Source: Rhizobium sp. P38BS-XIX
GTDB lineage: Bacteria > Pseudomonadota > Alphaproteobacteria > Rhizobiales > Rhizobiaceae
Direction: 5' to 3'
Assembly: GCF_012641435.1 (NCBI RefSeq)
Contig: NZ_JABAIJ010000006.1
Location: 248,001 to 312,000, forward strand
Length of the DNA stretch: 64,000 nt
Part shown: piece by piece, positions 1-8,463 of the stretch
Layout of the letters: each line of letters starts with the position of its first letter
How positions within the stretch are numbered: position 1 is the stretch's first letter
Notes under the pieces: generated by a model
Database searches by the model: none
Told to the model about the DNA's origin: nothing
The model's input: the letters and a program-made list of their open reading frames with translations, nothing else
Made by a program: the position numbers and the translations under genes

Positions 1-2
1 TT

Positions 3-248
3 CTGGCGCATGTCAGCTTTCCGCAAACCGAACCGCAGCGCACGCTGTGGATCGACCGCCACATTGCTTATGGCGCGCCGGAAGCCGCCGATGAGGCGAA
101 ACTGGAAAACGCGCGCACAGCGATGCGCGAAAGATTGTGCATCCTTTCTCCCGACGAAGAAGAAGCAATGCTGCACCAGGCCGGCTTTTCCGACGTCACG
201 CTGTTTTACGCTGCTTTCAGTTTCAAGGGATGGGTCGCCTACGCATAG
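3..248 (+). CDS. Class I SAM-dependent methyltransferase, C-terminal fragment
   Basis: This is the 3' end of a gene whose start lies left of the window. Reading from base 3 in frame gives about 81 residues ending in GWVAYA and a TAG stop. The segment has a charged helix (ILSPDEEEAMLHQAGF) followed by a beta strand ending SDVTLFYAAFSFKGW. That pattern is typical of the last part of small class I methyltransferases, where the helix precedes the final antiparallel strands. The SAM-binding motif is outside the window, so substrate and subfamily cannot be judged. It converges on the Trm112-family gene that follows, with about 30 bases between the stop codons. Confidence 0.6.
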   Translation: MAHVSFPQTEPQRTLWIDRHIAYGAPEAADEAKLENARTAMRERLCILSPDEEEAMLHQAGFSDVTLFYAAFSFKGWVAYA

Positions 249-278
249 ACGACGACGGCACAGGACATCTTTCGGATC

Positions 279-467
279 TCAATCCTCGATACGCCGCGCC
301 TCCGAAATCAGCATGATCGGAATGCCGTCGCGAATCGGATAGGCGAGCCGCGCCTTTTCCGACACCAGCTCGTTTCTTTCGCGATCGTAGCTCAAACGCC
401 CCTTGGTGAGCGGGCAGACGAGCAGCTCGAGCAGTTTCGGATCGACCTTGCTGACCGTAACATCCAC
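279..467 (-). CDS. Trm112 family protein
   Basis: Small (62 residues) Trm112/UPF0434-like protein. The hallmark is LLELLVCPLTKGRLSYD followed by a conserved AYPIRDGIPIML strand. In eukaryotes Trm112 is an activating partner of several methyltransferases; the bacterial forms are little studied, and a methyltransferase lies just downstream on the other strand. I start it at GTG 467 because an AGGAG ribosome site lies 7 bases upstream. That site overlaps the stop codon of the LON-domain gene, so the two genes are probably translated from one message. The frame stays open further upstream, but that extension runs into the neighbour and looks unlike the family. Confidence 0.85.
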   Translation of the reverse strand: MDVTVSKVDPKLLELLVCPLTKGRLSYDRERNELVSEKARLAYPIRDGIPIMLISEARRIED

Positions 468-477
468 TGGCCGACTC

Positions 478-1146
478 CTATTGCAGAACCGAACCGGTGT
501 CGCCCGAGCCGGCAAGCACGATCTTGATGATGGCGATGAAGGTTTCCGCCCGGGTCTTGAGATCTGGAGCCTCCAGCAGCGCCTGTTTCTCGGCCGGATC
601 GAAAGGCGCCATCATCGATAGGGAATTGACGAGCATCATGTTGTCGGCTCGCTCGACACTTTCCCAATCCGCTTCCAGCTTGTTGGCATCGAGATAGGCG
701 CGGAACGCCGCAAGCAATGCGGGGCGATCGACCGTATCCTCCTCGTCGCGCGACTTGAGATCGGAGATGAACGGCGTGATTCGGAATGTCCGGTATGGCT
801 CATGTCCCGTCACCTCTTCCATCAACCGGAAACGGCAAATGCCCGTCAGCGACACGATATAGCGTCCGTCACCGGTTTCAGCGATGGAGGTAATGCGCCC
901 GAGACAGCCGACATGCGACAGATTGGGCGAATCGGCTTGCTCGCCAAGCGCCGGCTGAACCATTCCGATCAGACGATTTCCGGCGATGGCCGCATCGAAC
1001 ATGGCGAGATATCGCGGTTCGAAGATGTTGAGCGGGAGTTGGGCGGCGGGCAAAAGCAGGGCGCCCGGCAAAGGAAAGACCACCACGGTTTCAGGCAGAT
1101 CGTTCGGCTTCAGATATCTGGCATTACCAACTTGCATGTTTTCCAT
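478..1146 (-). CDS. LON peptidase substrate-binding domain protein
   Basis: A 222-residue protein made almost entirely of the N-terminal substrate-recognition (LAN) domain of Lon protease, with no ATPase or peptidase part. Features seen: VVFPLPGALLLPAAQLPLNIFEPRY near the N-terminus (split here by family logic, residues about 20-46), GCLGRITS in the middle and a helical C-terminal half. Stand-alone LAN proteins are common in alphaproteobacteria next to a CnoX-like thioredoxin and Trm112, the same order as here. The role is unproven; a part in protein quality control is usually inferred. The gene ends in the ribosome site of the Trm112 gene. Confidence 0.88.
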   Translation of the reverse strand: MENMQVGNARYLKPNDLPETVVVFPLPGALLLPAAQLPLNIFEPRYLAMFDAAIAGNRLIGMVQPALGEQADSPNLSHVGCLGRITSIAETGDGRYIVSLTGICRFRLMEEVTGHEPYRTFRITPFISDLKSRDEEDTVDRPALLAAFRAYLDANKLEADWESVERADNMMLVNSLSMMAPFDPAEKQALLEAPDLKTRAETFIAIIKIVLAGSGDTGSVLQ

Positions 1147-1357
1147 CCTGCTGGATCACTGCGCCGCGCGCCTTGGCCAGCGCGCGGAAACGACACACAA
1201 TCGCGGCCGTTGCCCATCTAGCGCCGCGCACCGACAGTGTGGTCTCGTCTGCCGAAAACACAAGGATATTCTGAGCCAAAACGTTGATACGTCCTGCCGC
1301 AGTCGACCGCCACGAGGCGATCGAGCATGCGGAAGGCGTGACGCCAAGCCCTCTCGA

Positions 1358-2332
1358 TCAGGAAAACAGGATCGACGAAAGCTTGCGTCGGGCTGCGATC
1401 GTTGCAGGATCCTTCGGACCCCAGACCTCGAAGAATTCGAGCAGTTGACGGCGGGCGCCGTCATCATCAAAGCTGCGATCCTTGCGCATGACCATCAGCA
1501 GATGATCGGCAGCCTCGTCACGCTTGCCTTCGACATTGCGGATCTTGGCAAGTTTGACACGTTGTTCGTGATTGTCGGGGTTCGCGGCCAACTCCTGCTC
1601 GATGGCGACAGGGTCGCCAAGCTTGCGGGCTTCGTCGATCTGATCGAGTTTCTTCACGACGGCCTGGATACCGGCATCGTTTGCCAGCGTTTCCGGCAGG
1701 TCCGTCAGTGCTTCACGAGCACGTTGGCTCTGGCCGGCTGCAATCATGCATTCCGCCATGCCGGCGAGCGCCTTGGCATTTTCCGGATCGGCCTGCAGCA
1801 CGGCGCCGAACAATTCCGCAGCGCCATTGATGTCCTCGGCGGCAAGCAAGCCCGTCGCCTCTTCAAGGACGGCCGCGATCTCAGCAGCCTGGTCTTCCGC
1901 GCCACCTGCAGGACCGCCAAGACGATCGATGAACTGACGGACCTGACTTTCGGGGACTGCGCCCATGAAGCCATCGGCCGGGCGGCCATTGACGAATGCA
2001 ATGACAGCCGGGATCGACTGGATGCCAAGCTGACCGGCGATCGACGGATGATCGTCGATGTTCATCTTGACGAGCTTGACGCGGCCCTGAGCCTCGGTGA
2101 CGACCTTTTCGAGAACCGGCGTCAGCTGCTTGCACGGGCCGCACCAGGGCGCCCAGAAATCGACGAGCACCGGCTGGTTGCGCGACTCCTCGATTACATC
2201 CTTGGCGAAGTTGGCCGTCGTCGTATCCTTGATGGGTGCAGCGCCAGAAGCCACGGGCGCGGCTCCATAGGAAGCCGAGGCCGACATCTGTCCGCCGAAG
2301 GAAGCGTTATAGGGGTTGTTCGGACCGCTCAT
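1358..2332 (-). CDS. CnoX/YbbN-type thioredoxin with TPR domain
   Basis: A 324-residue protein with a low-complexity N-terminus (residues 1-35), a thioredoxin domain (about 36-145) and a helical tetratricopeptide region to the C-terminus. The active-site motif WCGPC is at residues 63-67. Escherichia coli CnoX has lost this redox pair and works as a chaperone-holdase for GroEL; alphaproteobacterial relatives with an intact CGPC can also act as thiol oxidoreductases. The start at ATG 2332 is chosen because GGGAGA lies just upstream and the protein then begins MSGPNNPY, whereas the 38-residue upstream extension is not family-like. It precedes the LON-domain gene by about 210 bases with no recognisable gene between. 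Confidence 0.88.
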   Translation of the reverse strand: MSGPNNPYNASFGGQMSASASYGAAPVASGAAPIKDTTTANFAKDVIEESRNQPVLVDFWAPWCGPCKQLTPVLEKVVTEAQGRVKLVKMNIDDHPSIAGQLGIQSIPAVIAFVNGRPADGFMGAVPESQVRQFIDRLGGPAGGAEDQAAEIAAVLEEATGLLAAEDINGAAELFGAVLQADPENAKALAGMAECMIAAGQSQRAREALTDLPETLANDAGIQAVVKKLDQIDEARKLGDPVAIEQELAANPDNHEQRVKLAKIRNVEGKRDEAADHLLMVMRKDRSFDDDGARRQLLEFFEVWGPKDPATIAARRKLSSILFS

Positions 2333-2492
2333 GAATGTCTCCCGCCTGCCGGCATCCTGGATCTTGTGAAAAGCATGATTTCCGAAACGGATCGATGAAA
2401 TCCGGATGGCAGCACGCTCAATGAAATGTTCGAGGCGATCGGTCAATCCGAAGACGCATCGCTCGCCACGATCTTAGCGCTAAAATCGTAGC

Positions 2493-3002
2493 TTAGCCCG
2501 TCACTTTCAAGACTAGTGGCGTATGACCCGTCGCCTCCATGAAGCGCAGCAGATCGGCGCTGGCAATCGATGTCGTCGCGTCATTGGAGAGAGGGTGGCA
2601 GTTGACGATGTCATGCGCCATCAGCTCCGCATCGAGCACGAACGTGACGTTCTTGTCCGTATCGTTGATCGCGCCGAATGCCGTCACGGAGCCGGGAACC
2701 ACGCCCAGATATTCCATCAGCTTTTCCGGCTTGCCGAAGGACACCTTGCTCGCAGCGCCGATCAGCGTGTGCACCGTCTTCAGATCGACGCTCGCATTTT
2801 CCTCGACGGTGAGCAGGAAGAAATTATCCTTCTTGTCCTTCACGAACAGGTTCTTCGTATGGCCGCCGGGGATCTCGTCGCGCAGCGACACCGATTCGGC
2901 AACGGTAAAGACCGGTGCGTGATCCTTGGTGCTGTGGGCAATGCCAAGCCCGTCCAGGAATCGGAAAAGATCGTCGCGGGTCTTCGGGCTGCTCTCGGTC
3001 AT
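2493..3002 (-). CDS. Prolyl-tRNA editing protein (ProX/YbaK-like)
   Basis: A 169-residue member of the YbaK/ProRS-editing-domain family, matching the stand-alone ProX (PrdX) type that hydrolyses Ala-tRNA(Pro) mischarged by prolyl-tRNA synthetase. Diagnostic stretches are GGHTKNLFVKDKK (residues about 46-58), the LGVVPGSVTAFGAIND segment and CHPLSNDATTSI near the C-terminus. It would act in the cytosol as a trans-editing factor. Start: ATG 3002 gives MTESSPKTRDDL, the usual N-terminus; an upstream ATG at 3047 is possible but adds 15 residues without family support. The neighbour on the right is the tRNA-Gly gene, on the opposite strand. Confidence 0.87.
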   Translation of the reverse strand: MTESSPKTRDDLFRFLDGLGIAHSTKDHAPVFTVAESVSLRDEIPGGHTKNLFVKDKKDNFFLLTVEENASVDLKTVHTLIGAASKVSFGKPEKLMEYLGVVPGSVTAFGAINDTDKNVTFVLDAELMAHDIVNCHPLSNDATTSIASADLLRFMEATGHTPLVLKVTG

Positions 3003-3245
3003 GGCGTCTCGCAATAAAAATTGGTCTGCCTCTGATACGTCGCCCACAATTTCATTGCAATCTTTCCGGCGACAAACCCCGACGTTTCAAGGCTTTATCG
3101 CCGCTTCGGAGGACGCGCCGAAATTTTTCTTCGCGAACTCGTCATTTCCCTGTTGCATTTGAAAATCGGTTAGGCCATATAGCGCCCGTCGCCGCAAGAC
3201 GACGCCCAGCGGTCCAACAACTACCCCGGATCGCGACGGGATTGA

Positions 3246-3320
3246 GCGGGTGTAGCTCAGGGGTAGAGCACAACCTTGCCAAGGTTGGGGTCGAGGGTTC
3301 GAATCCCTTCGCCCGCTCCA
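3246..3320 (+). tRNA. tRNA-Gly (anticodon GCC)
   Basis: A full cloverleaf can be folded by eye. The 7-bp acceptor stem pairs GCGGGTG with CGCCCGC. The D arm is GTAGCTCAGGGGTAGAGCAC. The anticodon stem-loop is CAACCTTGCCAAGGTTG with GCC in the loop. The T arm GAGGGTTCGAATCCCTT contains the TTCGAATC element. The 3' CCA is encoded. No integrase or duplicated 3' end lies downstream, so there is no sign that it has served as an attachment site. Confidence 0.97.
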
Positions 3321-3527
3321 GTTTTCCTAAAGATGATCGAATATGATATCGCCCTTCGGGGCTCGATCGTTTCTATCGCAGCGTCCTCACATCATCACGG
3401 CGACCTTGCCATACCGCCATACCAGGCAACGAATGCTTTGAGCGGCTCCGCGAAATCGCTTTGCTGCATGAACGCATTTTGACCGTCGGAACATTGACGG
3501 TCCCTCAAAAATGCCCAATCGGCCCTC

Positions 3528-4166
3528 TCAAACGTAAGCCGTGCCTGCCAGTGCGGCCTTGAGGCCTACGCTTCCCTTGTCGATGATCGCAAGAAAGATC
3601 GCATTTGCCGCAGCCGTGTCTCGCGTCTGCCGGAAAGTCATATGCGCCTGCACATATGCGACGCTCCAGGTTCCCAGAAGCAGGCCGGCCGCCAGGTTCG
3701 CATCCGGATCCGCCGTTTCCCGTCCGACGCATTCCGATAGCGCCGTCGATACGAGCTGAGCAATCTCGTCGCGAATCGCTCTCACCCGCGCCTTCAGGGT
3801 TTCACTCCCCTCGATCGTTCTGACGAAGCCTTCACTGCGGGCGGAAAAATCCACCGCTGGGCTTTTTTCCGCAACGAGCCGATGGGCCAGCAGACGATAC
3901 GCTTCGATTGGCGAAATACCCGCATCGCGCAGCAACAAGGCTTCGCGCAGCATGTCCCGCGCCTCCTCGTCACGATCAAACAGCATGTCCTCCTTGCGGG
4001 GGAAATGGTTGAACACCGTCATGCGCCCGACATCCGCGGCGGTTGCTATCTCGTCCACCGTCACCTGATCGAAGCCACGCTCCATAAAGAGGCGCGTGGC
4101 GATGTTGGAAATGTTTTGCCGTGTGGCAAGACGTTTGCGGGTTCGACGATCGATTGGTTCGGACAT
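3528..4166 (-). CDS. TetR family transcriptional regulator
   Basis: A 212-residue one-domain repressor type. The N-terminal helix-turn-helix (about residues 12-58) contains IATRLFMERGFDQVTVDEIA followed by ADVGRMTVFNHFPRKEDML, the TetR recognition helix region. The C-terminal ligand domain is helical. It is transcribed divergently from an MFS exporter, and a pair of matching palindromes lies between them, so it very probably represses the exporter and itself. I prefer ATG 4166 over an in-frame ATG at 4205, because one operator-like palindrome (4192-4200) would otherwise fall inside the coding region. Inducer unknown. Confidence 0.85.
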   Translation of the reverse strand: MSEPIDRRTRKRLATRQNISNIATRLFMERGFDQVTVDEIATAADVGRMTVFNHFPRKEDMLFDRDEEARDMLREALLLRDAGISPIEAYRLLAHRLVAEKSPAVDFSARSEGFVRTIEGSETLKARVRAIRDEIAQLVSTALSECVGRETADPDANLAAGLLLGTWSVAYVQAHMTFRQTRDTAAANAIFLAIIDKGSVGLKAALAGTAYV

Positions 4167-4190
4167 GCCAGCATCGATAGCAGAAAATTT

Positions 4191-4265
4191 ATACTGAGTA
4201 CACATTCCACGTTGACGCGCCAGTTTTTAAGCGTATAGATAATCATACTCAGTACATATTTGTAC
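4191..4265. promoter_or_regulatory. TetR operators and promoter of the MFS exporter
   Basis: Two near-identical sites, ATACTGAGTACA (4191-4202) and ATACTCAGTACA (4245-4256), each contain the 9-bp palindrome TACT-S-AGTA; their centres are 54 bp apart. A third element, the inverted repeat GTACA-TATT-TGTAC (4252-4265), overlaps the second site. A plausible promoter for the exporter, TTGACG (4212-4217), 16-bp spacer, TATAGA (4234-4239), lies exactly between the two sites. This is the arrangement expected for a TetR-type repressor controlling a divergent efflux gene. Binding is inferred, not shown. Confidence 0.6.
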
Positions 4266-4371
4266 TAGATATCTAATCTTCGCCTCAGGCATAGCGCAAA
4301 GCCGACATTCGCAATGCAGCGTGCCGGCACCGCTGCCATGCGGGCTCATCAATCCTGGATTGAAATCGATC

Positions 4372-5565
4372 ATGAACAGACCTCTTCTCGTCATCTTTTC
4401 CGCAATATGCCTGGATGCCATCGGCATCGGACTCATATTCCCCATTCTCCCAAGCCTTCTCGAGGATGTGACGCACTCGCAGAACATTGCGCCCTATATC
4501 GGCATCATGACCGCTCTCTATGCCGTCATGCAGTTCATCTTCGCGCCGGTGCTCGGTGCCTTGAGTGACAATCTCGGCCGCCGGCCGGTTCTCTTGATCT
4601 CTCTTGGCGGTGCCGCAATCAATTATCTCGTCATGGCATTCGCTCCGCAGCTTTGGATGCTGTTGCTCGGTCGCGCCATTGCCGGCCTCACCAGTGCCAA
4701 TGTCTCCGTCGCGATGGCCTACATCACCGACATCTCCCCGGAAGATAAGCGGGCGCGCCGCTTCGGCATGTTCAATGCCATGTTCGGGGCGGGCTTCATC
4801 ATCGGGCCCGTTCTCGGCGGTCTGCTTGGCGATTACTGGCTGCGGCTTCCTTTCATTGCCGCCGCTATTCTCAACGCCTGCAATCTGCTGCTTGCCCTGC
4901 TTGTCCTGCCGGAATCCCGCACGCCGTCACGGCAGAAGATCGATCTTGCCGTGCTCAATCCGCTTCGGCCGCTGCGCTGGGTCCTGTCGATGAAAGGTCT
5001 TTTGCCCATCGTGCTCGTCTATTTCATTCTGAGCGCCACGGGCGAGGCCTACGGGACATGCTGGGCGCTGTGGGGCTTCGACGCCTTCCACTGGAACAGC
5101 CTTTGGATCGGCCTTTCGCTCGGCGCTTTCGGTATTTGCCAGACGCTGGTGCAGGCGATCCTGCCCGGTCCCGCAGCCAGGCTGTTCGGCGAGCGCTGGG
5201 CCGTTATCGTCGGCATTGCCTTTGCATGCGTCGCTCTTCTTGCCATGGCGTTTGCCAGCCAAGGTTGGATGGTGTTTGCCATCATGCCGATCTTCGCGCT
5301 TGCAGGCATCGGCACTCCGGCGTTTCAGGCGCTGGCCACCCGGCAGGTCGAGTCGGCCCACCAAGGCCAGCTCCAGGGCGTTTTGACATCGGCCATCAGC
5401 CTTGCCTCCATCATCAGCCCGCTGGCGTTCTCAACCGTCTATTTCGTCGTCCAGAAGAATTGGCCTGGCGCCATCTGGCTCTCGGTGCTGGTCATCTATG
5501 CCGCCGCGGTGCCGCTGGTGCTGGTCGGCACTCGCAATGCTAACAAAGCGCAAGCGATGGCTTAA
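4372..5565 (+). CDS. MFS drug efflux transporter, TetA/TCR-like
   Basis: A 397-residue 12-helix major facilitator. The first helix FSAICLDAIGIGLIFPILP and the cytoplasmic loop 2-3 motif GALSDNLGRRPVLL match the Tet/TCR group of proton-coupled drug exporters (motif A normally GxxxDRxGRR). Motif C-like GxxxGPxxGG appears as GFIIGPVLGGLLG. It would sit in the inner membrane and extrude a small hydrophobic compound; the substrate cannot be read from sequence and need not be tetracycline. ATG 4372 is chosen over 4321 because the helix follows directly as in TetA. The divergent TetR gene and the operators between them give its likely regulation. The leader of about 130 nt before the start is longer than usual. 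Confidence 0.85.
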   Translation: MNRPLLVIFSAICLDAIGIGLIFPILPSLLEDVTHSQNIAPYIGIMTALYAVMQFIFAPVLGALSDNLGRRPVLLISLGGAAINYLVMAFAPQLWMLLLGRAIAGLTSANVSVAMAYITDISPEDKRARRFGMFNAMFGAGFIIGPVLGGLLGDYWLRLPFIAAAILNACNLLLALLVLPESRTPSRQKIDLAVLNPLRPLRWVLSMKGLLPIVLVYFILSATGEAYGTCWALWGFDAFHWNSLWIGLSLGAFGICQTLVQAILPGPAARLFGERWAVIVGIAFACVALLAMAFASQGWMVFAIMPIFALAGIGTPAFQALATRQVESAHQGQLQGVLTSAISLASIISPLAFSTVYFVVQKNWPGAIWLSVLVIYAAAVPLVLVGTRNANKAQAMA

Positions 5566-5734
5566 AGCCAACCCGGGTCACCGGCGGCATGATGAAAGTC
5601 GCCGGATCGTTGCAATTCGGCGGCTTCGCAGCAATAAGGTTCAAGCCTGCCGACGCGGCTGAGAGTCTCAAATCAGTCTCATTTGCCGTTCAGATCAGCA
5701 GCCATCCTGACGCTCGGAACGCGGTATTGCCTGC

Positions 5735-6376
5735 ATGATACGAAAGACGCCCCTGCTGATCGCGATGCTCTCGCTTCTGCCCGTGCCTGCGCTTGCTCAC
5801 CCGCACATCTTCATCGACGCCAAATTCGAGGTCGTAGCCGCGCCGGATGGCTCGATCAGCGAGTTGCGCAATGTCTGGAGCTTCGACGAGGTTTTTTCCT
5901 CTTCGGTCGTGATGGATTTCGACAAGGGCGGCAATCCGACGCTCAGCGCAAGCGAGTTGAAGGCCGTGGGCAAGACAGTCAGGGATTCGCTGGCGCAATA
6001 CGGTTACTACACCAACGTGACCAGCAACGGCAAAGCGGTGCCGATGGCCAAGCCGGACACCATCCAGGCCGACTACAAGGACGGCTCGCTGACCCTCACC
6101 TTCTCATTGAAGCCCGAGCAGAAGACCTTCCTCAAGGGCAATACGATCTTCGGGATCTACGACAAGACGCTTTATACCGCCGTCGATTTCGCCACGGATG
6201 ACGACATGAAGGTCTCCGGCCCCAATATGGGCCGCTGCAAGCGCAAGGTGATCAGGCCCAATCCCAAGGAAGTCATGGCAGAGAACCAGGCGGCCCTCAC
6301 CAGCATGTTTTTCAGCGACCCTCAGGGCACCGATTATTCGCTGCTCGTGGCGACACGGTTGGAAGTCCAATGTTGA
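5735..6376 (+). CDS. DUF1007 family periplasmic protein
   Basis: A 213-residue exported protein: the signal peptide MIRKTPLLIAMLSLLPVPALA is followed directly by HPHIFIDAKFEV, the signature start of DUF1007 proteins (the His-Pro-His is a plausible metal ligand set once exposed at the new N-terminus). Other family stretches are WSFDEVFSS and KTLYTAVDF. DUF1007 genes usually neighbour an RcnA/NicO-type nickel-cobalt permease or an ABC uptake gene. None is next to this copy, so it is either an orphan or works with a permease elsewhere. The role in metal transport is inferred from the family only. Confidence 0.82.
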   Translation: MIRKTPLLIAMLSLLPVPALAHPHIFIDAKFEVVAAPDGSISELRNVWSFDEVFSSSVVMDFDKGGNPTLSASELKAVGKTVRDSLAQYGYYTNVTSNGKAVPMAKPDTIQADYKDGSLTLTFSLKPEQKTFLKGNTIFGIYDKTLYTAVDFATDDDMKVSGPNMGRCKRKVIRPNPKEVMAENQAALTSMFFSDPQGTDYSLLVATRLEVQC

Positions 6377-6405
6377 TCCAGCCGCGCCTGCCGGGTGTCT
6401 GACGG

Positions 6406-7152
6406 TCACTCAAGCGGCGGATGATTGGCGGGTGTCGGCTCTACGGTTCCGCGTGAGAGCGATATAAAGCGCCGGGCGACGATCCAGCAGCCGAGCGCCC
6501 AGCTGGCGCCGGCGCACCAACCACCAAGAACATCGCTCGGATAATGTACGCCGAGATACACGCGACTCATGCCGATCATCAGCGTCAGCAGGATGCCCGC
6601 CGCGATAATGAAGATGCGTGTCGACCGATAAGGGCGCGTCCCTGAGATGAGCGCCGCAAGCGTCAGATAAGTCACCGCCGACACCATCGCATGGCCGCTC
6701 GGGAAGCTGAGATCGTTGACCTCGACCAGATGCGGCACGATATCGGGCCTCGCCCGCGCGACGCCAAGCTTCAGAACCGTGCTCAGCGCCCAGCCGCCGA
6801 GCACCGAACCCAGCACGAAGATGGCTATGGCGCGGCGGCGATCCAGCAGCAGATAGATCGTCACCAGCACAGTCATCAGCGTCAGCACGGTGGTGCCGCC
6901 AAGGCTCGTAATGTCCTTGACCGCATGCGTCAGCCAACCCGGCCCGATGGGTGTCGCGAGATCGCTCGGTTGGCGAAGCGCCAGCAGGATCGCCTCGTCG
7001 ACGCTCTTCGTGCTTCCCTCGATCACCTCGCCCGTCAGATAGACGAATAGAAGTATGCCACCGGAAAGTGCTGCGAACATCACAAGCAGCAGAGGCTCGT
7101 AGCGGCTCAGCCATCCCGTCATGCCCGGCGTCGGAGATCGTCGATCGTTCAT
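6406..7152 (-). CDS. PAP2 family phosphatase, membrane
   Basis: A 248-residue integral membrane phosphatase of the type-2 phosphatidic acid phosphatase superfamily. All three catalytic motifs are present: KLGVARARP (motif 1), PSGH (motif 2) and SRVYLGVHYPSDVLGG (motif 3, with the nucleophilic His). About six membrane helices surround them. Likely substrates are phosphatidic acid, phosphatidylglycerol phosphate, undecaprenyl pyrophosphate or lipid A phosphates at the periplasmic face; the sequence does not discriminate. It converges on DUF1007 with about 30 bases between stops. A GGAGGCAGG stretch upstream of ATG 7152 can serve as ribosome site. Confidence 0.88.
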   Translation of the reverse strand: MNDRRSPTPGMTGWLSRYEPLLLVMFAALSGGILLFVYLTGEVIEGSTKSVDEAILLALRQPSDLATPIGPGWLTHAVKDITSLGGTTVLTLMTVLVTIYLLLDRRRAIAIFVLGSVLGGWALSTVLKLGVARARPDIVPHLVEVNDLSFPSGHAMVSAVTYLTLAALISGTRPYRSTRIFIIAAGILLTLMIGMSRVYLGVHYPSDVLGGWCAGASWALGCWIVARRFISLSRGTVEPTPANHPPLE

Positions 7153-7614
7153 GCTCTGAAACCTGCCTCCTATTGTCCAACAGATCGCCCATAGAGGATC
7201 GATCTCTCCCCGTCGGCGTGCGACGGGGATATTGGCTATCTAGGGATGAAGTTGGCGACGGCCAACAGCATCAAACGCACAATCGCTCTGCATTTTATCC
7301 GCGTATTTTCAGCTTGGTGAAATGTTGCAGGTCTATTCTGATCTGCACGTGATGATCGTCGGCAGCCGCGGAGGACCCTTTCATTCATGCCGGAAAGTCC
7401 AGCAATTGCAGTTCATTGAGCCCGATAAAGCAGCCATGCCCGAGCAGCGATCATTGAAAATCGCGCGATCCGGAAGGCCTTTTTCCTCAACCGGTAGAAA
7501 AGGCTGCCGCCGTCATCCCGGCGTAATGTTTGCAAGCAGAATTTTTGCTATTTCCGGGGCATTGAGCTGTGATAGTAGTGCCTCAAGGGCGATCAGGGAT
7601 CGGGTGTTGTCAGA
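7153..7614. other. Intergenic region, no gene recognised
   Basis: A 462-base gap between the divergent PAP2 and MipA/OmpV-like genes. Several open frames cross it, but none has a convincing ribosome site or protein-like composition. No strong inverted repeat or terminator stands out. It presumably holds the two divergent promoters and possibly a long leader for the MipA-like gene. A small RNA cannot be excluded from sequence alone. Confidence 0.4.
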
Positions 7615-8463
7615 GTGTTGAGTGTTGGAGCATCTTTCTCGGCCCGCTTGCTGGCGCTGGCTGGAACCGGCTTGCTGACGGCATCGACTGTCGCCGCATT
7701 TCCAGCCTCGTCAAAAGCGGAAGACGCCGCAAACTCATCGAAAAGCACCTGGGTCGTCACGCTTGGCGCCACCGTGGAATATGGTCCGAGCTACGAAGGT
7801 TCGAAGCACTATACCTTCGGCGCCCTGCCGTCCTTCGATCTCCATCGGCTCGGCGAGACGCAGGAATACAGCGCTCCGGACGATAACTTCGACTATGGTC
7901 TCTTCGACTTCCACGGCCTCGAAATCGGCCCCGTAGTCGGCCTGAGAGACGACCGCTTCGACCTCAATAATCTGCAGCTGCAGAGCCAGCGCAAGGTTCG
8001 CTGGAATTTCGATGCCGGTGGCTTCGCGCAATATTGGCTGATGGAAAATCAGCTGCGGTTTCGAACGGAAGTACGCCAGTCTCTATGGGGCGGCGACGGC
8101 CTGGTCGGTGATTTCGCGCTGGACTGGTTCCAGCCGGTCGGAGACAAGTGGCTTCTGTCTGCCGGGCCTCGCCTGTCGATGGCGAACTCGGTCTATATGC
8201 GCAGCAACTTCGGCATTTCGGAAAGCCAGGCTGCGAGAAGAGCCCATATCGGCGCCTTTGACGCCGGCGCCGGCATCAAGACGGTCGGCTTCACCCTGGC
8301 CGCGACCTACACGATCTCGCCCGAGTGGAGCGTACAGGTTTACGGGAAATATAACCGTCTGGTGGGTGATGCGGCCGACAGCCCCATCACCGCACGCTTC
8401 GGCTCACCCAACCAGAACATTATCGGCTTTACGCTCAACCGATCCTTCAACATCAACTTTTGA
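7615..8463 (+). CDS. MipA/OmpV family outer membrane protein
   Basis: A 282-residue beta-barrel protein. An N-terminal export signal (hydrophobic stretch about residues 10-30, cleavage probably near residue 35) is followed by alternating aromatic/polar strands such as WVVTLGATVEYGPSYEGS, the typical MipA/OmpV opening with the Y-x-G-S turn. The chain ends in Phe (RSFNINF), the usual barrel-assembly signal. MipA was first described as a scaffold for MltA/PBP1B in E. coli; many relatives are simply outer-membrane proteins of unknown function. The start used is GTG 7615 (TTG 7618 is also possible); both give the same signal peptide. Its last 60 bases overlap the 3' end of the cyclopropane synthase gene on the other strand. 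Confidence 0.85.
   Translation: MLSVGASFSARLLALAGTGLLTASTVAAFPASSKAEDAANSSKSTWVVTLGATVEYGPSYEGSKHYTFGALPSFDLHRLGETQEYSAPDDNFDYGLFDFHGLEIGPVVGLRDDRFDLNNLQLQSQRKVRWNFDAGGFAQYWLMENQLRFRTEVRQSLWGGDGLVGDFALDWFQPVGDKWLLSAGPRLSMANSVYMRSNFGISESQAARRAHIGAFDAGAGIKTVGFTLAATYTISPEWSVQVYGKYNRLVGDAADSPITARFGSPNQNIIGFTLNRSFNINF

Noticed and set aside
986..2398. 470-codon open frame on the plus strand opposite the CnoX-like gene
   Set aside because: It lies antisense to a well-supported thioredoxin/TPR gene and its product has no recognisable domain; it is an effect of high-GC codon use.
3246..3320. tRNA-Gly as a possible integration site
   Set aside because: No integrase, no duplicated tRNA 3' end and no composition change were seen downstream.
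3483..3513. GACCGTC...GACGGTC hairpin after the first TetR gene as a terminator
   Set aside because: A 7-bp stem with no T-run on either strand directly after it; termination is not supported.
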